Shown: positions 1 to 6,684 of the stretch, piece after piece | How positions within the stretch are numbered: position 1 is the stretch's first letter | How the letters are laid out: every line of letters starts with the position of its first letter | Origin: UBA1181 sp045639525 | Lineage (GTDB): Bacteria > Bacteroidota > Bacteroidia > Bacteroidales > Paludibacteraceae | Assembly (NCBI GenBank): GCA_045639525.1 | Contig: JAZUDI010000086.1 | Location: 1-13,037 of the forward strand | DNA length: 13,037 bases | Direction: 5' to 3' | The notes under the pieces: generated by a model | What the model was told of the DNA's origin: nothing | Database searches by the model: none | What the model saw: only the letters and a program-made list of their open reading frames with translations | Position numbers and translations under genes: made by a program

Positions 1-36
1 CGTGGGTCGCCCGCCTCCCGTCGGACCGCTGCCCGA

Positions 37-57
37 CCGCTTCGTTCCCGAAAGCGG
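37..57 (-). other. 5'-end hairpin of the leftward transcript
   Basis: An inverted repeat lies at the predicted transcript start: bases 37-44 pair with 49-57, giving eight base pairs with one bulged A (position 53) and a 4-nt loop (45-48). It sits right after the promoter at 61-92. It could protect the 5' end, or belong to the leader of a structured RNA; with only about 54 nt of transcript visible I cannot tell which. Confidence 0.4.
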
Positions 58-60
58 ATG

Positions 61-92
61 CAAAAGTACTGCTTCCTGCATTACCGACCAAA
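61..92 (-). promoter_or_regulatory. Bacteroidetes-type promoter reading left out of the window
   Basis: On the minus strand the sequence has TTTG (92-89), a 20-bp spacer and TACTTTTG (68-61). This fits the Bacteroidetes sigma-70 (SigABfr) consensus of TTTG at -33 and TAnnTTTG at -7. Transcription should begin near 54 and run left off the window. It lies downstream of the Mur ligase gene and its terminator, so it starts a separate unit. The transcript start is GC-rich and hairpin-forming, as in stable RNA leaders, but the gene it serves is not in the window. Confidence 0.7.
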
Positions 93-170
93 TGTTTTCG
101 CATTTATTTTTTAATTATTTTATTATCTATCTGATTATCAAAATGAAAAATTTCGACAGACTATTCCATC

Positions 171-209
171 CAACAAAACAACGGGCCGATTTCATAGGAA
201 ACCAGCCCG
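171..209 (-). terminator. Rho-independent terminator of the Mur ligase gene
   Basis: Read on the minus strand, a 12-bp stem (209-198 with 193-182, two G-T wobbles) closes a 4-nt loop (197-194) and is followed by a T-rich run (181-171, TTGTTTTGTTG). It lies about 20 nt after the stop codon of the Mur ligase gene, the expected position for an intrinsic terminator, and it separates that gene from the next leftward promoter. Confidence 0.8.
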
Positions 210-230
210 CTTCAAACAGTTATCTTGTCC

Positions 231-1613
231 TTATAGTACATCCAATACAGACTTGGCGAACTCAGAAAGCGTTGTGTCCCGGGCTCCCATTATCAAAATC
301 ACGTCGCCCGCCTCAGCATTTTCTTTCAAATAAGGAAGCATCTCTTTTCTATCCGGGAAATAGGCCACTTGGCGGCTCTCCCGCTCAATAGCAGCCACCA
401 CATCAGCGGTTGTCACCTCGCGCGTCACCGTACCACCCGCATAATAGACATCAGACAAAAGGAACAAGTCAGCAGGCCGCAATGCGCCGATCACCTCTGT
501 CTCCAACTCGCGATGCATAAATTTCAAAGGGCCAAAGCCATGTGGCTGAAACCATGCGAAAACACGCTTGCCTACCGTCTGACACGCTTTGATCGCACAG
601 ATCACCTCCGCTGGATTATGGGCGAAGTCGTCGATTACCGTCACCCCATTGCGGACGCCCGTCAACTGGGTACGTCTATATATGCCACGGTAATCAGCCA
701 ATGATTTCGCACAATCCGTCAAACTGACACCAACAGCGGTGCAACAAGCGATCGCCGCCAATGCATTCTCCATATTATGATGTCCGATAACAGGCATCTT
801 CACCAATTCTCCATTACAACTGAACGATATTGAAAATCCATCCTGCTCGAAACCGCTGCCGACAAAACCACACCCTGCCTCTAATCCAAAATCGTAAGAG
901 GCGTCAACAGACAACTCCCGACTCTTCGGATGGCTTTGATTCACAATGAATCGACGTGTCGTATGGCTACGGAACGTCTTAAACAGTTCCGTCAACTCGT
1001 CATACTCCTTATGATCGCGATCCATGTTCAACAACAAGGCGATCTCTGAGGTGTAGTTTACGATGGATCCATCCGACTCATCCGCCTCGATCACCAACCA
1101 ATCACTCTTGCCTACCCAAGCATTACCTGGAAGCCCCTTCTCCTGCAAAGAGGTGAGACCTGCGCCACTCATAATGGAAGGCGAGACACCATTTTGTTCG
1201 AGGATATGGAATATCATCGCAGTCGTGGTCGATTTTCCGGAAGTGCCTCCCACCGCAATTGTCCGTTTTGTCCTTGATATGGAGGCCAGCAACTCGGAAC
1301 GCTTCACAATTGGTATATTGAGTTGCAACGCCTTTTGATACTCCACGTTGCTCTCTTCTATGGCGGTGGAGACGATCAACACATCCACATCGGAAGTCAG
1401 ACCAGAAGCGTCCTGAAAGTGACAATTGATTCCCTGTTGTTCGAACTGCTCCTGTATCAACATCTTGCGCTCACCATTAAAAAGACGGTCGCTACCTGAT
1501 ACCCTTTTGCCGATTCCCCTTAAATATTGGGCAATCGCGCTCATGCCTGTACCCGCAATACCCACAAAAAAGAAATGATTATGGGTCTGAAAGTCATATT
1601 GATTATTCATCAT
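231..1613 (-). CDS. Mur ligase family protein (MurC/Mpl-like UDP-N-acetylmuramate:amino acid/peptide ligase)
   Basis: This 460-residue protein has the full three-domain Mur ligase layout: an N-terminal Rossmann domain with GIAGTGMSAIA (about 18-28) that binds the UDP-sugar substrate, a central ATPase domain with P-loop GGTSGKSTTT (122-131), EADESDGS (176-183) and NMDRDH (196-201), the GHHNMENALAA segment (277-287), and a C-terminal domain starting around YRR (312-314) and DDFAHNP (328-334). These cytoplasmic enzymes use ATP to join an amino acid or peptide to UDP-N-acetylmuramate. EADESD points to MurC (L-alanine addition) and DDFAH to Mpl (peptide recycling). Departures from both are Ser where GTHGKT has His, Asn where DDxxHHP has the second His, and FQPHGFGP where MurC has FQPHRYTR. 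Canonical murC normally lies in the division/cell-wall cluster, absent here, so a recycling or paralogous role is possible. The start is ATGATG; the second ATG (1610) is equally possible. The gene is transcribed alone, divergently from the operon to its right. Confidence 0.85.
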   Translation of the reverse strand: MMNNQYDFQTHNHFFFVGIAGTGMSAIAQYLRGIGKRVSGSDRLFNGERKMLIQEQFEQQGINCHFQDASGLTSDVDVLIVSTAIEESNVEYQKALQLNIPIVKRSELLASISRTKRTIAVGGTSGKSTTTAMIFHILEQNGVSPSIMSGAGLTSLQEKGLPGNAWVGKSDWLVIEADESDGSIVNYTSEIALLLNMDRDHKEYDELTELFKTFRSHTTRRFIVNQSHPKSRELSVDASYDFGLEAGCGFVGSGFEQDGFSISFSCNGELVKMPVIGHHNMENALAAIACCTAVGVSLTDCAKSLADYRGIYRRTQLTGVRNGVTVIDDFAHNPAEVICAIKACQTVGKRVFAWFQPHGFGPLKFMHRELETEVIGALRPADLFLLSDVYYAGGTVTREVTTADVVAAIERESRQVAYFPDRKEMLPYLKENAEAGDVILIMGARDTTLSEFAKSVLDVL

Positions 1614-1699
1614 GAAATCCTATTTATTATTGTTACGCAATATTACAAATAAAATAGATAGCAAACTTCATGGGAAGAAGGAAAAGAGGAATATTTTCC

Positions 1700-1730
1700 T
1701 TTGACATTTCTCTCATTTATTTTATATTTG
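1700..1730 (+). promoter_or_regulatory. Promoter of the VWA-tubulin operon
   Basis: TTTG (1700-1703), a 19-bp spacer and TATATTTG (1723-1730) match the Bacteroidetes housekeeping promoter consensus exactly. Transcription would start near 1737, leaving a leader of about 45 nt before the ATG at 1783. No other convincing promoter was seen within the operon. I found no exact TAnnTTTG match on the minus strand of the 1614-1782 spacer for the divergent Mur ligase gene. Confidence 0.8.
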
Positions 1731-1782
1731 TATTTGGTATGCATATTTCAGACAACTAAAATATAACATCTGGCATTTTATT

Positions 1783-3378
1783 ATGAGACCAAAAAGATTC
1801 ATCTCATTGTTCATTTTTATGTGTTCGGTCATCTCTGCCATGGCCCAATCGCCCATTAGATATTTGGAATCCACCTTTCCTCAACTCACGGAAATTTACA
1901 GAGAAGATATCGACAAGTGCCACGCACACTACATATTCACCGTGGACGTTTCCGGTTCTATGGATAAATTCGAGAGCAGCGTTGTGCCTAGCTTGGAACA
2001 ATTCATCCAGGCGCTGCCTAACGGAGACAAAGTGACGATCATGCCTTTCGGCACGGATGTGATGTGCCCGATGGGATTCTCCGGCACCATTTCGGACAAC
2101 GTGAAGGAAGATCTTTGCAGAAGCATGAAGACACTCTACAACAATCCCAACTACGACCAACTCTTCAAGGACCACACCAATATTTACAAGGCGGTCAATA
2201 AGATGTCCGAATCCATGACAACCAATAGTGAATACAAGGTCAACATTCTGATCTCCATCACCGACTTCCTCAACAACATTCCTATCACCCATCCTTATAA
2301 AAGAAGGTTGACCTCCGAGGAGGTAAATGACATGAGAGAGAGTCTCAAGGCAGCTGCCACTGAACAATATGTGAGAAGCATCGCATTGGAATTGTCTGAA
2401 AATGGAACGGACAACAAAAAGGAGGCAGGTTATTGTCTAGACCAAATCAAAAACGACATCTTCAGCGTGACGGAAAAGGGTTTGGAAATTGTCCCTATCG
2501 GCAATAACAAAGAGACCATCAACCAATGGTTCGAGCAATTGCGCAAAGAGATTCTTGTCGTGAAGCTAACCGCCATCGTAGAGGCGGACAACAAAGCTTG
2601 CGCCGCTCAAATGGAGACCAACGTGGATATCGACGGCAACACCGAAGCGCATATCACATGGGAAGAGAGCCGTCTATATGGAACAATGCAGATCGACTCC
2701 ACATTCCTCACACAACAAGGATTCGAGTTCAAAAACAACAAGGATGCCTACTGCAGGACCAGAGACCATGAATTGAACCTGAAATTAGGAAAAGTAAAAC
2801 ACGAAAAGTTCGGATTCCATAAGTTGTCGGACAGCATCAACATCGGCATCTCCTTCCCGACTCAATTCGACAACGAGTTGGCGAAGTTAAAAATCAAGAA
2901 GCCGCTATCCGGTTCAAAAGCGGATACAGATAGGGTCATTTTCACCTTCCCGCTGCCTTTGTGGTTGACTACTCTTATCATTGTACTTATCATTCTCTAT
3001 ATAATAGGTGTGATCACTGCTTTGATACGTAACAAGAGAGAGAGACTAAAGGGCAAAGTCTCCATTTCCGATGCTTACGGCAGCCACATCAAGGAGGAGA
3101 AAATCAAACCCTGCACGGAAATCTCTGTGGGAAAGGCAGCCGTCGTCAAGGTGGATAACGCCTCATGGCGATTCTCTATAAAAAAGAAGGAGCCATCACC
3201 ACTCCTCGTATTCAAGAAGCCGTACTTCGTATGGAGTTGTGAGGCAGGATATGTCTGCGTGAGGAAAACGCAAACAAGCGGAGAGATCGACTATAAGAAC
3301 AACATCGTCTCTTTATCTTGCAAACCATCCAAAGATGGAGAGCCCACCCATAAAGTAAAGGTGGTATTATATCGATAA
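1783..3378 (+). CDS. Secreted, membrane-anchored von Willebrand factor A domain protein
   Basis: A 531-residue protein that probably spans the inner membrane once. Residues 1-21 form a typical signal peptide (KR, hydrophobic core, AMA before Gln22). Residues about 48-255 form a VWA domain with a complete metal-ion-dependent adhesion site: D55-x-S57-x-S59 in VDVSGSMD, T132 in DHTNIYKA and D161 in SITD. VWA domains with an intact MIDAS hold Mg2+ and bind protein partners or ligands. Residues 260-385 look like a beta-rich spacer. A transmembrane helix (about 393-415, WLTTLIIVLIILYIIG) is followed by RNKRER, so by the positive-inside rule the VWA domain is periplasmic and the last 115 residues, apparently a small beta-rich domain, are cytoplasmic. 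First gene of the operon, with the tubulin-like gene 19 nt downstream. The cytoplasmic tail could be the contact point with that scaffold; this is inference. Confidence 0.9.
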   Translation: MRPKRFISLFIFMCSVISAMAQSPIRYLESTFPQLTEIYREDIDKCHAHYIFTVDVSGSMDKFESSVVPSLEQFIQALPNGDKVTIMPFGTDVMCPMGFSGTISDNVKEDLCRSMKTLYNNPNYDQLFKDHTNIYKAVNKMSESMTTNSEYKVNILISITDFLNNIPITHPYKRRLTSEEVNDMRESLKAAATEQYVRSIALELSENGTDNKKEAGYCLDQIKNDIFSVTEKGLEIVPIGNNKETINQWFEQLRKEILVVKLTAIVEADNKACAAQMETNVDIDGNTEAHITWEESRLYGTMQIDSTFLTQQGFEFKNNKDAYCRTRDHELNLKLGKVKHEKFGFHKLSDSINIGISFPTQFDNELAKLKIKKPLSGSKADTDRVIFTFPLPLWLTTLIIVLIILYIIGVITALIRNKRERLKGKVSISDAYGSHIKEEKIKPCTEISVGKAAVVKVDNASWRFSIKKKEPSPLLVFKKPYFVWSCEAGYVCVRKTQTSGEIDYKNNIVSLSCKPSKDGEPTHKVKVVLYR

Positions 3379-3397
3379 ATAAATAAAATAAAAATAT

Positions 3398-6300
3398 ATG
3401 GCAAACGAGAAACACATTTTCATCGGATTAGGCGGTTCTGGCTGCCAAACCGTTTCACAAATCAAGGAGAAGGTTTACGCGAACAATTACCGCAACCAAA
3501 CCACCAACAAGTCCCGCGTCGAAGCGATGAACGAAACCTATCGATTCCTCTTCATCGACACAGACCAACGCGACATCGACAGTGCGAACAACAATAACAG
3601 GAAGAGTTTTGAGGAGGGACGAATTCCTTTCATCAACCCACAGTCGGACCTCATCAATTTGGGCCAAGCCAATCCGCAAGCCATCTACTACGAGGCGGAG
3701 AAGAAGCAAGATACCCTTATCAACAAGAGAATCTTGGAGGCATGTTCTCCAGAACTGGCCGTGAAGATGCCTGACCAGCCTCTCTCGTTCGGAGCTGGCG
3801 CCTTCCGTATCAAGTCGAGAATCGCGTTCGCGCACTCCCTTACCGACTTCCAAACCAAGCTACAGGCCGCCATCTCATCCCTCAACGATGTGAAGAATGT
3901 GGGCGGCGCAAGCTGCACTATCTTCTATTGGGTGGTTTGCAGCACCAATGGAGGTACCGGTAGCGGAATCGTCAACGATGTATTGTACCACATCAATCAG
4001 GTACACAAACAGGTGGTGGGCGACGGAGATCCTCAATTGATCTTAACGATGTATATGCCTAAAATCTACATCGACTGCAATGCCTCCGAGGACAAATACG
4101 CCCTCAACGCATACGCCGTATTCAAGGAGGTAGGTTCCTTCAAGGAGATGAGCCTCTCCCCTACCCAAAACACCGTGATGCACCGTATGGCCTTCATCAA
4201 CGACTACAACTTGATCAACAGCAAAAGGAGATATTGTCCTTTCTACTATTTGATTCCTATTGATATCCAAACAGATAAGGGGACCTCTCTTGGAAGCACC
4301 AATGTGATGTACCGCAACACCGCCGAGATGCTCTATATCCTTCATGCAGGCGCAGGCGGAAACGCTTTCCGTTCCGACATCGACAACTACATGAACGACA
4401 TCATGGAGCGTGACCACGAGAACTTCCTCGTCCCTATGGGTTACGTGCAACTGCACAAGCCTACCGCCCAATTCGACAGCTATTTCCGCGCACGTTTCGA
4501 ACGTGATATCCTGCGTTCCTGGTTGCTCAATGCGGATGATAAGGAGAATCAAATTCCTGATAGCAAGATCGAACAGCTCTACAAGACGATGTTCAAGCAA
4601 TTGGATGAAAACAATGGCGAATCTATCGCCCACCCATTCAGAGAGAAGTTGAACACCTTCATCGACGATGAAATCTCCGCCGAATACATAGCCGGCAAAG
4701 AGGAGTTGCCTTCCCAATTGAATTTAGAGAATGTGGACGATGCTATCGACACCATGACACAAGGCATCAAAGCAGAGACGCTCGCCCCAGAAAAGAGAGA
4801 GAAGAACAAGGAGCGTATCTTCAACGAGGTCTGGAGACAAGCCGAGAATTGGATCAAAGAGAAGGGTCTCATATTCACCATCAACGCCATCGACGCCATC
4901 AGATTGTACGCGAAGGAGAACTACGACATGCTGGAGGCGAAAAGACAACGTATCAAAGAAGAGCTCGAAGATAAGCATGAAGCACTTCAAACGCTATACA
5001 TGGCGGCGCAGAAGCGTACTTTGTTGGAGAAGACAGTATCTTCTAACTCCTCCGATTTGCAGAACTACCGTAACGCACTGGAGGAGTACGCTACCCAAGC
5101 CACCCAAAACGCCATCGAGGAGTGGAAACACGATTTGCTTCGCGACTTCTGCAACAACGAAAAGACCGACGAGTTGTCTAAATTGAAGAATCATCTGATC
5201 ATGTTGAAGGATGAAGCCTCTGAAATGAATGAGGCCGCCGTCAAACACTACGACAAGCTCTTCACAGAATTCGGCAACACCGCATTGGACGTCACAACCG
5301 TTTACTTGCCAATGTTGAAGGAGATCTGCGACGCCAACGGATGGAAGTCCAACAACTTCTTCAGCAAATGTTACCGCTACATTGTACAAGCGAACGAGGA
5401 CAAGGAGGAGACCCCTATCAGAAAGTCGTTGACCGACATCCTATTGGAAGGCATTTACAATGCGCATGACGACGCCACCAGAGATAGTTTGAACGCTAGA
5501 CAATATATCTTCACGGAGAAAATCGAGGGCAACGCCCCTGATAAGAATGTGGAGGAGTGCAGAATCTTCGCCAACCCTAAATTAGACGACAGAAAACCTA
5601 TCTCTATCATAGAGGACTTCATCGCCCTCGCGCAAAAGAGATTGGAGAAGTTGGTTCGCGAGAACTCTAAAATCCAAGAGAACTGGCACCTCAAAAAGGT
5701 TTCCCACTTCTTTAACGACCTCCCTAACGAGCAGAAGGACGAGGTGAGAAGAAGTTTGAACCCATCCCTCTTCTTCAGCTACAACACCAACCGCATCGAG
5801 GTGACCAAGAAGGAGGAACACCTCGTGTTCGTCGCACCAGACAGAGATTTGGCCAAAGAGATGTTGTGTTACGAAGAGGGCAACACCCGTCACAGATTTG
5901 TCGCAAACAGCGATGTGAACTCCGCTCTCGTGCTCAAATCCAAATATGGATTGTCTTTCCAAGATTACAGAATATACGATAGCTTGGAGATGGTTTACAA
6001 CAAAGCCTCGTTCAGAGAGAAGTACCATTTCCACCACGATTTCGCCCAATTCTTGGAGAAGATCACGCTTGACAATTTGCCAGACGAGATTTTGCCACAA
6101 CATGTCACTTTCGCGAAAATGTTGATGTTGAAGGAGTTCGAGCAATACTTAAAACCGCTATTCTACAAGGACGAATACGACCCAGAGTCTTACGAGAGCT
6201 CCATGTATTTGGTTCCGGAGGGCAAAAACACCTATTTCGAGATCGCCCGTCCAGAATCCGTTTCCGTAAGAGACGGTTTCCTTTGCATCACCAAAATCGA

Positions 6301-6670
6301 AAACGGACGCAAGCTATTCGACGAGATCAGCGGCATCACATTCGACAAACGTTTTGACCAATACTTCGAATTGTACTACAACCACCGCTATGGTGAGACA
6401 TTGAACAATATCATTCTCAACGTATTGAAACTGAATAAAATAGCAATGAACGAGAATGGCGATGTAGTTGTGGATAGCGAAGGAAACGCCATCAGGTACG
6501 ACGGAGAGGAGATCTTCAAGAAGAACTACGAAAGCTGCAAAAAATCATTGCTTCAGAAGCTGACCGCATTGAAGCAACAAAGTCCAACAGAGGAGGAGAA
6601 GCGCCTTTACAGCATCTTCTTCAATATTGTCAGGAACGATTTGGATACAGTACATAAATTCATCGGATAA
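3398..6670 (+). CDS. Tubulin/FtsZ-like GTPase domain protein (Tubulin_2-like), long form
   Basis: A 1090-residue protein without signal peptide or membrane helix, hence probably cytoplasmic. The N-terminal third has the hallmarks of the tubulin/FtsZ superfamily: a first strand with HIFIGLGGSGCQT (6-18, the T1 glycine loop), RFLFIDTDQ (T2-like), FGAGAFR (131-137, T3-like) and STNGGTGSG (182-190), the tubulin signature loop that holds the GTP phosphates. Residues after about 210 (LTMYMPKIY, 216-224; FYYLIPIDIQ, 282-291; AEMLYILHAG, 309-318) continue the fold. I could not identify the T7 catalytic Asp loop, so GTP binding is better supported than hydrolysis or polymerisation. The remainder, about three times the size of FtsZ's GTPase core, is mostly charged and helical, with likely coiled coil around 509-620. 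Known divergent members of this family occur with VWA proteins and are predicted to remodel membranes. Its neighbours fit: VWA gene 19 nt upstream, membrane-hairpin gene 14 nt downstream. Confidence 0.85.
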   Translation: MANEKHIFIGLGGSGCQTVSQIKEKVYANNYRNQTTNKSRVEAMNETYRFLFIDTDQRDIDSANNNNRKSFEEGRIPFINPQSDLINLGQANPQAIYYEAEKKQDTLINKRILEACSPELAVKMPDQPLSFGAGAFRIKSRIAFAHSLTDFQTKLQAAISSLNDVKNVGGASCTIFYWVVCSTNGGTGSGIVNDVLYHINQVHKQVVGDGDPQLILTMYMPKIYIDCNASEDKYALNAYAVFKEVGSFKEMSLSPTQNTVMHRMAFINDYNLINSKRRYCPFYYLIPIDIQTDKGTSLGSTNVMYRNTAEMLYILHAGAGGNAFRSDIDNYMNDIMERDHENFLVPMGYVQLHKPTAQFDSYFRARFERDILRSWLLNADDKENQIPDSKIEQLYKTMFKQLDENNGESIAHPFREKLNTFIDDEISAEYIAGKEELPSQLNLENVDDAIDTMTQGIKAETLAPEKREKNKERIFNEVWRQAENWIKEKGLIFTINAIDAIRLYAKENYDMLEAKRQRIKEELEDKHEALQTLYMAAQKRTLLEKTVSSNSSDLQNYRNALEEYATQATQNAIEEWKHDLLRDFCNNEKTDELSKLKNHLIMLKDEASEMNEAAVKHYDKLFTEFGNTALDVTTVYLPMLKEICDANGWKSNNFFSKCYRYIVQANEDKEETPIRKSLTDILLEGIYNAHDDATRDSLNARQYIFTEKIEGNAPDKNVEECRIFANPKLDDRKPISIIEDFIALAQKRLEKLVRENSKIQENWHLKKVSHFFNDLPNEQKDEVRRSLNPSLFFSYNTNRIEVTKKEEHLVFVAPDRDLAKEMLCYEEGNTRHRFVANSDVNSALVLKSKYGLSFQDYRIYDSLEMVYNKASFREKYHFHHDFAQFLEKITLDNLPDEILPQHVTFAKMLMLKEFEQYLKPLFYKDEYDPESYESSMYLVPEGKNTYFEIARPESVSVRDGFLCITKIENGRKLFDEISGITFDKRFDQYFELYYNHRYGETLNNIILNVLKLNKIAMNENGDVVVDSEGNAIRYDGEEIFKKNYESCKKSLLQKLTALKQQSPTEEEKRLYSIFFNIVRNDLDTVHKFIG

Positions 6671-6684
6671 AACGCTCGGCAATT

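Noticed and set aside
2..391. 129-codon forward reading frame at the left edge
   Set aside because: It runs antisense through the promoter, terminator and end of the Mur ligase gene, and has no plausible protein composition or start signal.
1804..2367. 187-codon reverse reading frame inside the VWA gene
   Set aside because: Shadow of the real gene; the forward product has a signal peptide and complete MIDAS, the reverse has nothing recognisable.
4043..4717. 224-codon reverse reading frame inside the tubulin-like gene
   Set aside because: Long only because of codon bias in the opposite strand; rich in Val/Leu/His in the way typical of antisense frames.
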